A stretch of 64,000 bases of DNA from Bradyrhizobium glycinis (GCF_016031655.1 NZ_JACCHQ010000013.1:1-64000), one strand, 5' to 3'. Counted from the first letter of the stretch, positions 1-8,924 are shown. The notes: generated by a model from the letters alone, not told the origin. Numbers and translations are program-made.

Positions 1-415
1 TGGCCTCGCGAATGATGCGCTCGACCTCGTCGCCGGTGCCGACCGGCACGGTCGATTTCGTCACTACCACGGTGAAGCCCTGCAGCGACTGCGCGATCTC
101 TTTCGCGGCGGCGTAGACGTAAGACAGGTCCGCGTGCCCGTCGCCGCGGCGCGAGGGCGTGCCGACCGCGATGAACACGGCGTCGGCATCGGCAACCGGC
201 TGCTTCAGATCGGTGGTGAAGTCGAGCCGCTTGGCTTTCACGTTGTTCGCGACCAGCTCGTCGAGGCCAGGCTCGTAGATCGGGATCTCGCCGCGATGGA
301 GCGCTGCGATCTTCCTCTCGTCCTTGTCGACGCAGGTGACGTCGTGGCCGAAATCCGCAAAGCAGGCGCCGGACACCAATCCCACATAGCCCGTGCCGAT
401 CATCGCAATTCGCAT
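1..415 (-). CDS. ugd: UDP-glucose 6-dehydrogenase, N-terminal part (runs off window start)
   Basis: This is the first 138 codons of a gene whose 3' end lies outside the window. The ATG is complementary to 413-415. The protein opens with the nucleotide-binding Rossmann motif MIGTGYVGLVSG, then the CVDKDE strand that ends the first beta-alpha-beta unit, and later IAVGTPS and KSTVPVGTG. All four are typical of the UDP-glucose/GDP-mannose dehydrogenase family. Ugd oxidises UDP-glucose to UDP-glucuronate in the cytoplasm with two NAD+, supplying exopolysaccharide and lipopolysaccharide synthesis. It is divergent from the acyltransferase gene at 619, and that neighbour also fits surface-polysaccharide work, though this link is inference. 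The catalytic cysteine region is not in the window, so a related nucleotide-sugar dehydrogenase cannot be fully excluded. Confidence 0.88.
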   Translation of the reverse strand, partial: MRIAMIGTGYVGLVSGACFADFGHDVTCVDKDERKIAALHRGEIPIYEPGLDELVANNVKAKRLDFTTDLKQPVADADAVFIAVGTPSRRGDGHADLSYVYAAAKEIAQSLQGFTVVVTKSTVPVGTGDEVERIIREA

Positions 416-618
416 GAAAAATCCTGTTCCAGCTTGGTTAACGGACGTCCAACTCAGCCCAATCCGGGGCGGTTTAGCATTTTCCCGAGGGCATGGAACA
501 GTCCGCATGCAAAAACCGGCCCGCGATTTGAACCGGTAAAGAAGTCGGAAACCACTGGGCTCCAAACTGGCCCACGCCCACACAGGGACGGGCGGAACGC
601 GCCTCGAAAAGGGACACC

Positions 619-1686
619 ATGGCACGATCAGGCACAATCGCGGCGGCCAGCCCTTCCAAGGCCCCTTCGGCCGCGCGTATCGACTGGGTCGATTATGCCA
701 AGGGCATCTGCATCGTCATGGTGGTGATGATGCATTCGGTGCTGGGGGTGGAGCTTGCCGCCGGGCAGACCGGCTTCATGCATGCCCTCGTGGCCTTTGC
801 AAAGCCGTTCCGGATGCCGGATTTCTTTCTGATTTCGGGCTTGTTCCTGTCTCTGGTGATCGATCGGGACTGGCGAACCTATCTCGATCGCAAGGTGGTG
901 CATTTCGCCTATTTCTATGTCATCTGGGTGACAATCCAATTCGGCTTCAAGGCGCCGGCCTTCGCGGCCGAGACCAGCTGGCAGCACGTTGGCCTGTTTT
1001 ATCTCGAATCCTTCGTCGAGCCGTTCGGCACGCTGTGGTTCATCTATCTGTTGCCGGTCTTCTTCGTCGTCACGAAACTGACACGCAAGGTCCCGCCGCT
1101 CGCGGTCTGGCTAGTCGCCGCCGCGCTGGAGACCGCGCGCATCACCACCGGGTGGACCGTCATCGACGAGTTCTGCGCACGCTTCGTCTATTTCTATTCG
1201 GGCTATTTGTTCGCGCCTTACGTGTTCGCCCTTTCGGATCGCGCGCGGAAACATCCCGCATTGGCGCTTGCAGCGCTCGCGACCTGGGCGCTGGTCAATG
1301 CCGGCCTCGTCGCATCGGGCGCCAGCGAGTGGGCGATCGTCTCGCTCGCGCTCGGCTTCGCTGGCGCCTGTGCCATCATCGCGGCGGGCACGCTGCTCGC
1401 GCGGGCGCACTGGCTCAACTTCCTCCGCTTCTGCGGCGAGCATTCGATCGTGATCTATCTCGCCTTCTTCCTGCCGATGGCGGCAACGCGGACGCTGCTG
1501 CTGCGGACGGGCGTCATTGCCGATATCGGCACGGTATCGCTGCTCGTCACCGTCGCCGGCGTGCTCGGTGCGCTGGCGATCTGGCAAGCCGCGCTGCGAT
1601 TTAACGCGCGCTTCCTGTTCGAGCGGCCCGATGCGTTCTGGATTGCGCCGAGGAAGACGGCGCCGGTGTTGCAGGCGGCGGAGTAG
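619..1686 (+). CDS. acyltransferase family 3 membrane protein
   Basis: 355 residues. After a short Ala/Ser-rich leader the protein shows RIDWVDYAKGICIVMVV, the usual first membrane helix of acyltransferase family 3 (OafA/OpgC-like). This is followed by MMHSV, with the conserved histidine, and about nine further hydrophobic segments. Such proteins transfer acyl groups such as acetyl or succinyl to sugars of exopolysaccharide, O-antigen, Nod factor or periplasmic glucans at the inner membrane. The substrate cannot be read from sequence. The ATG at 619 follows AAAAGGGACACC, an acceptable ribosome-binding site. The gene is divergent from ugd. An upstream divergent promoter region of about 200 bp (416-618) holds no other convincing feature. 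Confidence 0.85.
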   Translation: MARSGTIAAASPSKAPSAARIDWVDYAKGICIVMVVMMHSVLGVELAAGQTGFMHALVAFAKPFRMPDFFLISGLFLSLVIDRDWRTYLDRKVVHFAYFYVIWVTIQFGFKAPAFAAETSWQHVGLFYLESFVEPFGTLWFIYLLPVFFVVTKLTRKVPPLAVWLVAAALETARITTGWTVIDEFCARFVYFYSGYLFAPYVFALSDRARKHPALALAALATWALVNAGLVASGASEWAIVSLALGFAGACAIIAAGTLLARAHWLNFLRFCGEHSIVIYLAFFLPMAATRTLLLRTGVIADIGTVSLLVTVAGVLGALAIWQAALRFNARFLFERPDAFWIAPRKTAPVLQAAE

Positions 1687-1698
1687 CCACCTCTCGGT

Positions 1699-1786
1699 GT
1701 CGTCGCCCGGCTTGACCGGGCGACCCAGTACGCCGAGGCGCCAGCGATTGCGGCGTACTGGATTCCCCGCTTTCGCGGGGAATGAC
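1699..1786. repeat. palindromic intergenic repeat, family C
   Basis: The element opens with GTCGTCGCCCGGCTTGACC and closes with the arm CCCCGCTTTCGCGGGGAATG. Copies of a similar inverted design lie at 5859-5961 and 41200-41280. The stretch between acyltransferase and polA is otherwise empty apart from the polA leader. Confidence 0.7.
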
Positions 1787-1867
1787 AGCGGGGGATAGTC
1801 GCGCTACCAGCTCAAAAATCCGCCTCCCAAGGCTGTCAAAGCCCGCAAAAATTCATACATTGCGGCC

Positions 1868-4800
1868 ATGCCCAAGACATCTCCGAAGACCACCGCCAAA
1901 GCTGACACCAAGGCCGCGCCGAAAGCTGCCGAGACCAAGCCCGCTGCTGCCAAGACGGCACCCGCGACAGCTGCTGCCAAACCGGTGGCTGCGAAGGCGG
2001 CCGGCAAGGGGGACCATGTCTTCCTGGTCGACGGTTCCTCCTACATCTTCCGCGCCTATCACGCGTTGCCGCCGCTGAACCGCAAGTCCGACGGGCTGCA
2101 GGTCAACGCCGTGCTCGGCTTCTGCAACATGCTGTGGAAGCTGCTCCGCGAGATGCCCGAGGACAACCGGCCCACGCATCTCGCCATCGTGTTCGACAAG
2201 TCGGAGATCACCTTCCGCAACAAGATCTATCCGGACTACAAGGCGCACCGGCCGCCCGCCCCCGACGATCTCATTCCCCAATTCGCGCTGATCCGCGAAG
2301 CCGTGCGCGCCTTTGACCTGCCCTGCCTGGAACAGACCGGTTTCGAGGCCGACGATCTCATCGCGACCTATGTGCGCCAGGCCTGCGAGCGCGGCGCCAG
2401 CGCCACCATCGTGTCGTCCGACAAGGACCTGATGCAGCTCGTCACCGATTGCGTCACCATGTACGACACCATGAAGGACCGCCGCATCGGCATATCAGAG
2501 GTGATCGAGAAGTTCGGCGTGCCGCCGAACAAGGTGGTCGAGGTGCAGGCGCTCGCGGGCGATTCCACCGACAACGTGCCGGGCGTGCCCGGCATCGGCA
2601 TCAAGACCGCGGCGCAGCTGATCACCGAATATGGCGATCTCGACCAATTGTTGTTCCGTGCCGGCGAGATCAAGCAGCCGAAGCGGCGCGAGGCGCTGCT
2701 CGAGAACGCGGAGAAGGCGCGCATCTCGCGGCAGCTCGTGCTGCTCGACGACAAGGTCGACCTTGAGGTGCCGCTGGACGACCTCGCCGTCCACGAGCCC
2801 GACGCGCGCAAGCTGATCGCCTTCCTCAAGGCCATGGAATTCACGACGCTGACGCGGCGCGTCGCCGAATATGCGCAGATCGATCCCGCCAATGTCGATG
2901 CCGATCCCGGCTATGCCAGCGGCGCCAGCGTGTTCACGACGCTGCCGCCCTCGGACGTCGTGCCGGTACCAGGCACGGGAACTGCGGCGCCGGCCCGGCC
3001 GAACCAGCCCAACAAGTCGACGGGCAAGGAGGACAAGGCTGCGAGCCTGAAGGGTGCGCCGATCTCGCTCGCCGCCGCGCGCGAAGAGGCGCTGCGCAAG
3101 CTTCCGGTCGATCGCGGCAAATACCAGACGATCAAGACGCTGAAGGAACTCGAGGCCTTCATCGCGCGCATTCATGATGCCGGCCATGTCGCGATCGAGA
3201 CGAGAGCGAACTCGATCGATCCGATGCAGGCCGATCTCTGCGGCATCGCGCTGGCGCTGGCGCCGAACGAGGCCTGCTACGTGCCGCTGGCGCACAAGCA
3301 ATCCGGCGGCGGCGCCGGCCTGTTCGATGCCGGCCTCGCGCCGGACCAGGTCAAGCACGATGACGCGCTGCAGGCGCTGCGGCCGGTGCTGGAATCGGCG
3401 GGCATCCTCAAGATCGGCTTCGACGTCAAGTTCGCGGCCGTGATGCTGGCGCAGCACGGCATCACCCTGCGCAACATCGACGATGCGCTGCTGATCTCCT
3501 ACGTGCTCGATGCCGGCCGCGGCTCGCATGCGCTGGAATCGCTGTCGGAGCGCTGGTTCGGGCATGCCATGCTGAAGGAAAGCGAGCTGCTCGGCAGCGG
3601 CAAGGGCAAGATCACCTTCGACCAGGTGCCGATCGACAAGGCCGCCCCGCTATCGGCCGAAGGCGTCGACATCGCCTTGCGGGTCTGGCGCGTGCTGAAA
3701 CCGCGCCTCGTTTCCGAGCACATGAGTTCGGTCTACGAGACGCTGGAGCGGCCGCTGGTATCGGTGCTTGCGCGCATGGAGCGGCGCGGCATCTCGATCG
3801 ACCGCCAGGTGCTGTCGCGTCTCTCCGGCGACTTCGCCCAGACCGCAGCCCGCGTCGAGGCCGAGGTCCAGGAGATCGCGGGCGAGCCGGTCAATGTCGG
3901 CAGCCCCAAGCAGATCGGCGACATCCTGTTCGGCAAGATGGGATTGCCCGGCGGTACCAAGACCAAGACCGGCGCGTGGTCGACCACCGCGCAGGTGCTC
4001 GACGAGCTCGCCGAGCAGGGCCACGACTTCCCGAAGAAGATTCTGGAGTGGCGTCAGGTCTCCAAGCTGAAATCGACCTACACCGACGCGCTCCCGACCT
4101 ACGTCAACCCGCAGACCCACCGCGTGCACACCACCTACGCGCTGGCCGCGACCACGACGGGACGCTTGTCATCGAACGAGCCGAACCTGCAGAACATTCC
4201 GGTGCGCACCGAGGACGGCCGCAAGATTCGCCGCGCCTTCATCGCCACGCCCGGGCACAAGCTGGTCTCGGCCGATTATTCACAGATCGAGCTCAGGCTG
4301 CTGGCCGAGATCGCCGACATTCCCGTGCTGAAGCAGGCGTTCCGCGACGAGCTGGACATTCACGCCATGACCGCGTCGGAAATGTTCGGCGTGCCGATCA
4401 AGGGCATGCCGAGCGAGATCCGCCGCCGCGCGAAAGCGATCAATTTCGGTATCATCTACGGCATCTCCGCGTTCGGCCTTGCCAACCAGCTCGGCATCGC
4501 GCGCGAAGAAGCCTCCGCCTACATCAAGAAATATTTCGAGCGCTTCCCCGGCATCCGCGCCTACATGGATGAAACGCGGGATTTCTGCCGCAACCACGGC
4601 TACGTCACCACGCTGTTCGGCCGCAAGTGCCACTACCCCGACATCAAGGCCTCGAATGCCTCGGTGCGCGCCTTCAACGAGCGCGCCGCGATCAACGCGC
4701 GGCTTCAGGGCACCGCCGCCGACATCATCCGCCGCGCCATGACGCGCGTGGAGGATGCGCTGGCCGCGAAGAAGCTCTCGGCGCAGATGCTGCTCCAGGT

Positions 4801-4960
4801 GCATGACGAATTGATCTTCGAGGTGCCGGACGACGAGGTCGAGGCAACGCTTCCCGTCGTGCAGAAGGTGATGCAGGACGCGCCGTTCCCGGCCGTGTTG
4901 CTCTCGGTGCCGCTGCATGTCGACGCCCGCGCCGCGAACAATTGGGACGAGGCGCATTAG
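1868..4960 (+). CDS. polA: DNA polymerase I
   Basis: 1030 residues, longer than the 928 of E. coli because of an Ala/Lys/Pro-rich N-terminal tail (about residues 1-48) and a linker near 350-390. The 5'-3' exonuclease domain begins at VFLVDGSSYIFRAYH (51 onward) and carries EADDLIAT and the helix-hairpin-helix region GVPGIGIKTA. The polymerase domain is intact: motif A DYSQIELRLL (from 803), motif B RRRAKAINFGIIYG (from 852) and motif C QVHDELIFE (Asp980). PolI fills gaps and removes Okazaki primers. Oddity: in the middle 3'-5' exonuclease domain the metal-binding residues do not match Klenow. E. coli D355, E357, D424 and D501 align by eye with E444, R446, A523 and G599, so proofreading is probably lost. 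The gene stands alone, with repeats on both sides. Confidence 0.97.
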   Translation: MPKTSPKTTAKADTKAAPKAAETKPAAAKTAPATAAAKPVAAKAAGKGDHVFLVDGSSYIFRAYHALPPLNRKSDGLQVNAVLGFCNMLWKLLREMPEDNRPTHLAIVFDKSEITFRNKIYPDYKAHRPPAPDDLIPQFALIREAVRAFDLPCLEQTGFEADDLIATYVRQACERGASATIVSSDKDLMQLVTDCVTMYDTMKDRRIGISEVIEKFGVPPNKVVEVQALAGDSTDNVPGVPGIGIKTAAQLITEYGDLDQLLFRAGEIKQPKRREALLENAEKARISRQLVLLDDKVDLEVPLDDLAVHEPDARKLIAFLKAMEFTTLTRRVAEYAQIDPANVDADPGYASGASVFTTLPPSDVVPVPGTGTAAPARPNQPNKSTGKEDKAASLKGAPISLAAAREEALRKLPVDRGKYQTIKTLKELEAFIARIHDAGHVAIETRANSIDPMQADLCGIALALAPNEACYVPLAHKQSGGGAGLFDAGLAPDQVKHDDALQALRPVLESAGILKIGFDVKFAAVMLAQHGITLRNIDDALLISYVLDAGRGSHALESLSERWFGHAMLKESELLGSGKGKITFDQVPIDKAAPLSAEGVDIALRVWRVLKPRLVSEHMSSVYETLERPLVSVLARMERRGISIDRQVLSRLSGDFAQTAARVEAEVQEIAGEPVNVGSPKQIGDILFGKMGLPGGTKTKTGAWSTTAQVLDELAEQGHDFPKKILEWRQVSKLKSTYTDALPTYVNPQTHRVHTTYALAATTTGRLSSNEPNLQNIPVRTEDGRKIRRAFIATPGHKLVSADYSQIELRLLAEIADIPVLKQAFRDELDIHAMTASEMFGVPIKGMPSEIRRRAKAINFGIIYGISAFGLANQLGIAREEASAYIKKYFERFPGIRAYMDETRDFCRNHGYVTTLFGRKCHYPDIKASNASVRAFNERAAINARLQGTAADIIRRAMTRVEDALAAKKLSAQMLLQVHDELIFEVPDDEVEATLPVVQKVMQDAPFPAVLLSVPLHVDARAANNWDEAH

Positions 4961-4971
4961 TGCTCTCTCTT

Positions 4972-5113
4972 CACCTCTCCCCGCTTGCGGGGAGAGGTCG
5001 GATCGCATCGTCAGATGCGATCCGGGTGAGGGGGTACAGGTCTATCGATGACCGCCCGCAGGGAGAGAAGCCCCTCACCCCAACCCTCTCCCCGCAAGGG
5101 CGGGGCGAGGGAG
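4972..5113. repeat. palindromic intergenic repeat, family A
   Basis: Inverted arms CTCTCCCCGCTTGCGGGGAG and CCTCTCCCCGCAAGGGCGGG flank a middle with GATCGCATCGTCAGATGCGATC, itself a hairpin. Related copies lie at 12641-12789 and 27767-27911. The element sits just after polA and fills most of the gap to the LysE gene; it may act as a transcript-end structure. Confidence 0.7.
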
Positions 5114-5213
5114 CACACCGGCGCAAGAGCTCGATTGTCCTCCGAGCAATTGCGCGGTGGCTCCACGATCCCGCGCATATTAGAACCTTTGCATCTCCCG
5201 CACTGGTTCACCC

Positions 5214-5849
5214 ATGCCCCACACCTCCGCCCTGCTCGGCTTTGCCCTGGTCAGCCTCGGTCTCGTGCTCACGCCGGGACCGAACATGATCTATCTGATC
5301 TCGCGTTCGATCACGCAGGGGCCCGCGGCCGGCATCGTCTCGCTCGGCGGCGTGGCGCTCGGCTTCGTGTTCTACATGCTGTGTGCCGCGTTCGGCATCA
5401 CGGCGCTCTTGCTCGCCATCCCCTTCGCCTATGATGCGCTGCGCTTTGCCGGCGCCGGATACTTGCTGTGGCTCGCCTGGCAGGCGGTGAAGCCGGGCGG
5501 GCGTTCGCCGTTCCAGGTGAGGAAGCTCGCCATCGACAGCCCGCGCAAATTGTTCGCGATGGGCTTCGTCACCAACCTGCTCAACCCGAAAATCGCGATG
5601 CTGTATCTGGCGCTGCTGCCGCAGTTCATTGATCCCTCAGCGGGCAGCGTGCTGACCCAATCGGTGGTGCTGGGCGCGATCCAGATCGCGATCAGCGTCA
5701 GCGTCAACGCGATGATCGCGCTCGCGGCGGGCTCGATCGCGCTGTTCCTTGCGAACCGGCCGAGCTGGATGCTGGTGCAGCGCTGGCTGATGGGCACCGT
5801 GCTGGCCGGGCTCGCCGTGCGGATGGCGGTGGAAACGAAGAGGGTGTGA
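5214..5849 (+). CDS. LysE/RhtB family amino-acid exporter
   Basis: 211 residues with about six hydrophobic segments. The N-terminus has LTPGPNMIYLISRS, the family hallmark for LysE/RhtB/threonine-efflux proteins, and the middle has NLLNPKIAMLYLALLPQF, the second conserved block. These inner-membrane proteins export amino acids or related small metabolites using the proton gradient; the substrate cannot be deduced here. Length is normal for the family (about 205-215). The gene stands alone between family A and family C palindromic repeats, so an independent transcript is likely. No adjacent LysR-type regulator is present. Confidence 0.92.
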   Translation: MPHTSALLGFALVSLGLVLTPGPNMIYLISRSITQGPAAGIVSLGGVALGFVFYMLCAAFGITALLLAIPFAYDALRFAGAGYLLWLAWQAVKPGGRSPFQVRKLAIDSPRKLFAMGFVTNLLNPKIAMLYLALLPQFIDPSAGSVLTQSVVLGAIQIAISVSVNAMIALAAGSIALFLANRPSWMLVQRWLMGTVLAGLAVRMAVETKRV

Positions 5850-5858
5850 GGGCACACT

Positions 5859-5961
5859 GTCATGCCCCGGCTTGACCGGGGCGTCCAGTACGCCGCGGCC
5901 TCTCGGCTCAATCGCTGCCGTCTCTGGAATACTGGGTCGCCCGGTCAAGCCGGGCGACGAC
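5859..5961. repeat. palindromic intergenic repeat, family C
   Basis: Opens GTCATGCCCCGGCTTGACCG and closes CGCCCGGTCAAGCCGGGCGA, with GTCCAGTACGCCGCGGC and an opposing GGAATACTGGGTCGCC inside. Same design as 1699-1786. It lies between the convergent LysE and GST genes. Confidence 0.7.
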
Positions 5962-5971
5962 AGCCTCCAGC

Positions 5972-6598
5972 TCAATCCAGCTTCGCCTCCATGCCGCGCT
6001 TCACCGCCGGGCGCGCCATCAGGGCGTCGTACCAGCGCTTGACGTTGGGGAAGTCGGCCAGATCAACCTTGTGGCGAGGATGGCGCCAGGCCCAGCCCAG
6101 GATGGCAAAATCGGCAACCGAGAGCTCGCCGGCGACGAAGTCGCGCCCCTCCAGCCGGCGATCGAGCACGCCATAGAGCCGGCGCGTCTCGGCCATGAAG
6201 CGCCTCAAGCCGTAGGCCCGGTCCTGCTCATTCTCGAGTGCGATGAAATGGTGCACCTGGCCGGGCATCGGGCCGAAGCCGCCCATCTGCCACATCAGCC
6301 ATTCGTAGACCGGAATGCGCTGGATGAGCGATTTCGGCAGGAATTTGCCGGTCTTTTCGCCGAGATAGAGCAGGATCGCACCGGATTCGAAGATGCTGAC
6401 CGGCTTGCCGTCGGGCCCCTCGGGGTCGACGATCGCGGGGATCTTGTTGTTGGGCGAGAGCTTGAGGAACTCGGGCGCCATCTGCTCGCCCTTGGTGATG
6501 TTCACCGGGATCACCTTGTAGGGCAGCCCCATCTCCTCCAGCGCGACCGAGATCTTGCGGCCGTTCGGCGTGTTCCAGGTATAGAGCTCGATGGTCAT
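5972..6598 (-). CDS. glutathione S-transferase (YfcG/YghU-like)
   Basis: 208 residues from the ATG at 6596-6598; an upstream in-frame extension to 6631 lacks support. The N-terminal thioredoxin fold carries YTWNTPNGRKISVALEEMG, with the TPNG block of the YfcG/YghU (Nu-class) enzymes where Thr and Asn replace the usual Ser/Cys. It continues with NNKIPAIVDP, including the cis-proline, and FESGAILLYL, the glutathione gamma-glutamyl contact. The C-terminal helical domain includes LSVADFAILGW. Family members show disulfide-bond reductase or peroxidase activity with glutathione in the cytosol; the true substrate is unknown. The gene is divergent from pyrE across about 170 bp. Confidence 0.9.
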   Translation of the reverse strand: MTIELYTWNTPNGRKISVALEEMGLPYKVIPVNITKGEQMAPEFLKLSPNNKIPAIVDPEGPDGKPVSIFESGAILLYLGEKTGKFLPKSLIQRIPVYEWLMWQMGGFGPMPGQVHHFIALENEQDRAYGLRRFMAETRRLYGVLDRRLEGRDFVAGELSVADFAILGWAWRHPRHKVDLADFPNVKRWYDALMARPAVKRGMEAKLD

Positions 6599-6769
6599 TC
6601 CGTATCCTTCCCCAAGAGGCTTGCCCCTCACCTACTCCAGAAGGTTGCGCCCCCACAACCGGCGGACCGGGATGGCCGATCCCTGTTGACGGGAGACGCC
6701 CCCTCTGGAATGTCGCGTCGGTCGCGGATAAATTCCGCCTCCTCCAAAAACGCTGTTCGAGGGACCGCC

Positions 6770-7333
6770 GTGTCGAAATCAGCCTCCCGCGCCCGCCTGC
6801 TCGAGATCATCCGCCGGCGCTCATTCGGCCGCGGCGAGGTGACGCTCGCGTCGGGCCGCAAGAGCGATTTCTACTTCAACCTCAAGCCGACCATGCTCGA
6901 CCCCGAGGGCGCGACGCTGCTCGCCGAGCTGACTTACGAGGCGCTGAAGGACGATCAGCTCGATTTCATCGGCGGGCTCGAGATGGGCGCGGTGCCGCTC
7001 GCCGGTGCGCTGGCGCAGATCTCCTGGATCAAGGGCCATCCGATCGCGGCCTTCTTCGTGCGCAAGAAGCCGAAGGAGCACGGCGCGAAGCTCGCGATTG
7101 AGGGCCTGCCCAAGGGCGAGACGTTGGCCGGCAAGCGCGTCGTCATCGTCGAGGACGTCACCACGACCGGCGGCTCGGCGATGAAGGCGGTGGAATCGGT
7201 GCGCGAGGCCGGGGCCAATGTCGTGCTGGTGCTGACCATGGTCGATCGCGAGGAAGGCGCCACCGACACGTTCGGTGCGGCCGGCCTGCCGTTCCGCTCG
7301 CTGTACAAGGCGTCGGAATTCTTGAAGGCGTGA
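6770..7333 (+). CDS. pyrE: orotate phosphoribosyltransferase
   Basis: 187 residues. It converts orotate plus PRPP to orotidine 5'-monophosphate in pyrimidine synthesis. The PRPP-binding motif VVIVEDVTTTGGSAMKAV starts at about residue 124; LASGRKSDFYFNLKP and FVRKKPKEHG are the other family blocks. The chosen start is GTG at 6770, which gives an N-terminus of normal family length. An in-frame ATG about 60 bases upstream would add a poorly conserved tail. The frame is also open far upstream, but that part overlaps the GST gene in antisense and is not coding. The gene stands alone; the carB/pyrF partners are elsewhere. Confidence 0.95.
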   Translation: MSKSASRARLLEIIRRRSFGRGEVTLASGRKSDFYFNLKPTMLDPEGATLLAELTYEALKDDQLDFIGGLEMGAVPLAGALAQISWIKGHPIAAFFVRKKPKEHGAKLAIEGLPKGETLAGKRVVIVEDVTTTGGSAMKAVESVREAGANVVLVLTMVDREEGATDTFGAAGLPFRSLYKASEFLKA

Positions 7334-7536
7334 AGTGGCGGAAATTTCACCGCCGTCATGCCTCAATGTGTCCCGATAGCAACCATCCGTCCAAAGCTGC
7401 GCCCGGCCTTAAAGAGGCCACCGCCTCGTCTTGAAACCGCCGCCGCTCAACTGCTCATTTACCATCCCGCTTTAGGTGAATCGTGTGCTGAGATCCCTCG
7501 GTCCAGCCGGTTCAGTAGCGTTGGGTGGAGTAAGCA

Positions 7537-8355
7537 TTGCGTACAGTCATGTTCCATGCGCGCCGGCGGCGTCGCGCGACGCTTGTTGCCGCCATGCTTG
7601 CGGTTCCGCTGCTCGCAGCTCCTGCCCCGGTCTCGGCCGAAGGTCTGTTCGATTTCCTCTTCGGCGGAATGCAGCAGCAGCGGCTGCAGCGCGAGGTGCC
7701 GCAGACGAGCTCCTACACCGATCCCTTCGGCAGCCAGCAGAATGGCGCCACGCCGCAATATGTGCCGCCGACCCGCTCGGCGGCAGCCGGTGGCTCGGGC
7801 CCGGCCTTCTGCGTACGCAGTTGCGACGGGAAATACTTTCCGCTGATGCGCGGCATCGTCTCGCCCGCGCAGATGTGTCAGGCATTCTGCCCTGCCAGCG
7901 CGACCAAGGTCTATTTCGGCTCGTCAATCGACGGCGCCTATTCCCAGACCGGTGAGCGCTACGCCGACAGCGAGAACGCGTTCGCCTACCGCAAGGCGCT
8001 GCGCGCCGATTGCACCTGCAACGGCCGTGAACCGGTCGGCCTGGCCCCGGTCGACCTTGCGCTGGATTCCTCGCTGAAGGCCGGCGACGTGATCGCCACC
8101 ACCGACGGCCTCGTCGCCTATACCGGCGTCCGCGTCGGCAACGACCAGACTGCGGATTTCACCCCGGTTGCCTCCTATCCCGGTCTCACCGCGCAGGTTC
8201 GCGCGCGGCTCGGCGAGATGAAGGTGGCGCCGGTGCGGGCCGAGACGGTGTCGGCAGATGCGCCGGCGTCCAACGAGATCGTGCGTGAGCCGCTCCCGGA
8301 TGTGACGGTGCCGAAGACGGCCGCGAAGCCGGCGAAGCGCGCGGGATTGGATTAG
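7537..8355 (+). CDS. secreted DUF2865 protein
   Basis: 272 residues. There is a charged, Arg-rich start, then a hydrophobic stretch ATLVAAMLAVPLLAAPAPVSA that looks like a signal peptide, so a periplasmic or envelope location is likely. The core has FCVRSCDGKYFPL, QMCQAFCPAS and ADCTCNG, a cysteine-rich pattern typical of DUF2865 proteins of Rhizobiales; function is unknown. Start choice: a TTG at 7537 has GGAG six bases upstream, which is ideal, while the ATG at 7549 has no well-placed site. I therefore favour TTG, with the ATG as the alternative. The tail is rich in Pro, Ala and Lys. The gene stands alone after pyrE, and 7334-7536 shows nothing else. Confidence 0.82.
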   Translation: MRTVMFHARRRRRATLVAAMLAVPLLAAPAPVSAEGLFDFLFGGMQQQRLQREVPQTSSYTDPFGSQQNGATPQYVPPTRSAAAGGSGPAFCVRSCDGKYFPLMRGIVSPAQMCQAFCPASATKVYFGSSIDGAYSQTGERYADSENAFAYRKALRADCTCNGREPVGLAPVDLALDSSLKAGDVIATTDGLVAYTGVRVGNDQTADFTPVASYPGLTAQVRARLGEMKVAPVRAETVSADAPASNEIVREPLPDVTVPKTAAKPAKRAGLD

Positions 8356-8358
8356 CGT

Positions 8359-8489
8359 GGTCTCGTGTCCCGGACGCGAGCGCGGCATGCAATGACGCGA
8401 CGCCGAGCCGGGACCCAGAATGCCGCGACATGGGCCCCGGCTCTGCAGCGCACCGCTGAAAGAGCGCTGCGCTGCGTCCGGGGCACAAG
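8359..8489. repeat. palindromic intergenic repeat, family B variant
   Basis: Arms GTGTCCCGGACGC near 8366 and GCGTCCGGGGCAC near 8473 are inverted. The inside is a nested set of GC-rich short inverted repeats (CGAGCCGGGACCCAG against GGGCCCCGGCTC). The element lies between the convergent DUF2865 gene and the gene ending at 8493. Confidence 0.6.
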
Positions 8490-8492
8490 AAT

Positions 8493-8924
8493 TCACCTCC
8501 CGATGATCACCCCGATCACGTTGGGCGCGGCCAGATATTTCTCCTCGATCGCCGCGCGCGCGGCGGCGCGGTTCTCAGGCGTCAGGAGACCGCGCTTCTC
8601 GGCCAGGATCATCCAGCAGAAACCCCACCAGTCCGTCAGCATGCCTTGATCGCCGACGAGGTCATAGCCTTGCTCGGCTGCGAAGATGCGCGCATGCGCC
8701 TCGTCCAGCGTGTCGAGAAACAGATGATCCTCGGGCGAGAACAGATCGTCGCTGACGTCGTCGATGGTGTAGCCCCAGATCGATTGGCACACCGCATTGA
8801 ACTCGCGGTCAAACTGGTCGTCATCGACGGCGTAACGCCGCGCGGCCTGATGCAGCCGCGACAGCGAGCGCGCGAAATCGGCGATCCGGGTGAGGGCAAA
8901 CTGGTCGAAGGCAATGGTGGACAT
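8493..8924 (-). CDS. conserved hypothetical protein, 143 residues
   Basis: I do not recognise a named family. It is a soluble, acidic, helix-rich protein without signal peptide or membrane segment. Distinct blocks are RYAVDDDQFDREFNAV, WGYTIDDVSDDLFSPEDHLF and LTDWWGFCWMILAEKRGLL. Codon use matches the surroundings (strong third-position GC), which supports it being real. The start is the ATG complementary to 8922-8924. It is separated from pdeM by about 290 bp and is probably transcribed alone. Confidence 0.7.
   Translation of the reverse strand: MSTIAFDQFALTRIADFARSLSRLHQAARRYAVDDDQFDREFNAVCQSIWGYTIDDVSDDLFSPEDHLFLDTLDEAHARIFAAEQGYDLVGDQGMLTDWWGFCWMILAEKRGLLTPENRAAARAAIEEKYLAAPNVIGVIIGR

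Noticed and set aside
500..600. TTTGAACCGG and CTCCAAA words upstream of the acyltransferase gene suggesting a tRNA
   Set aside because: No cloverleaf can be drawn on either strand.
4961..5213. CRISPR-like array in repeat-rich spacers
   Set aside because: The repeats are inverted pairs, not evenly spaced direct repeats, and no cas gene is present.
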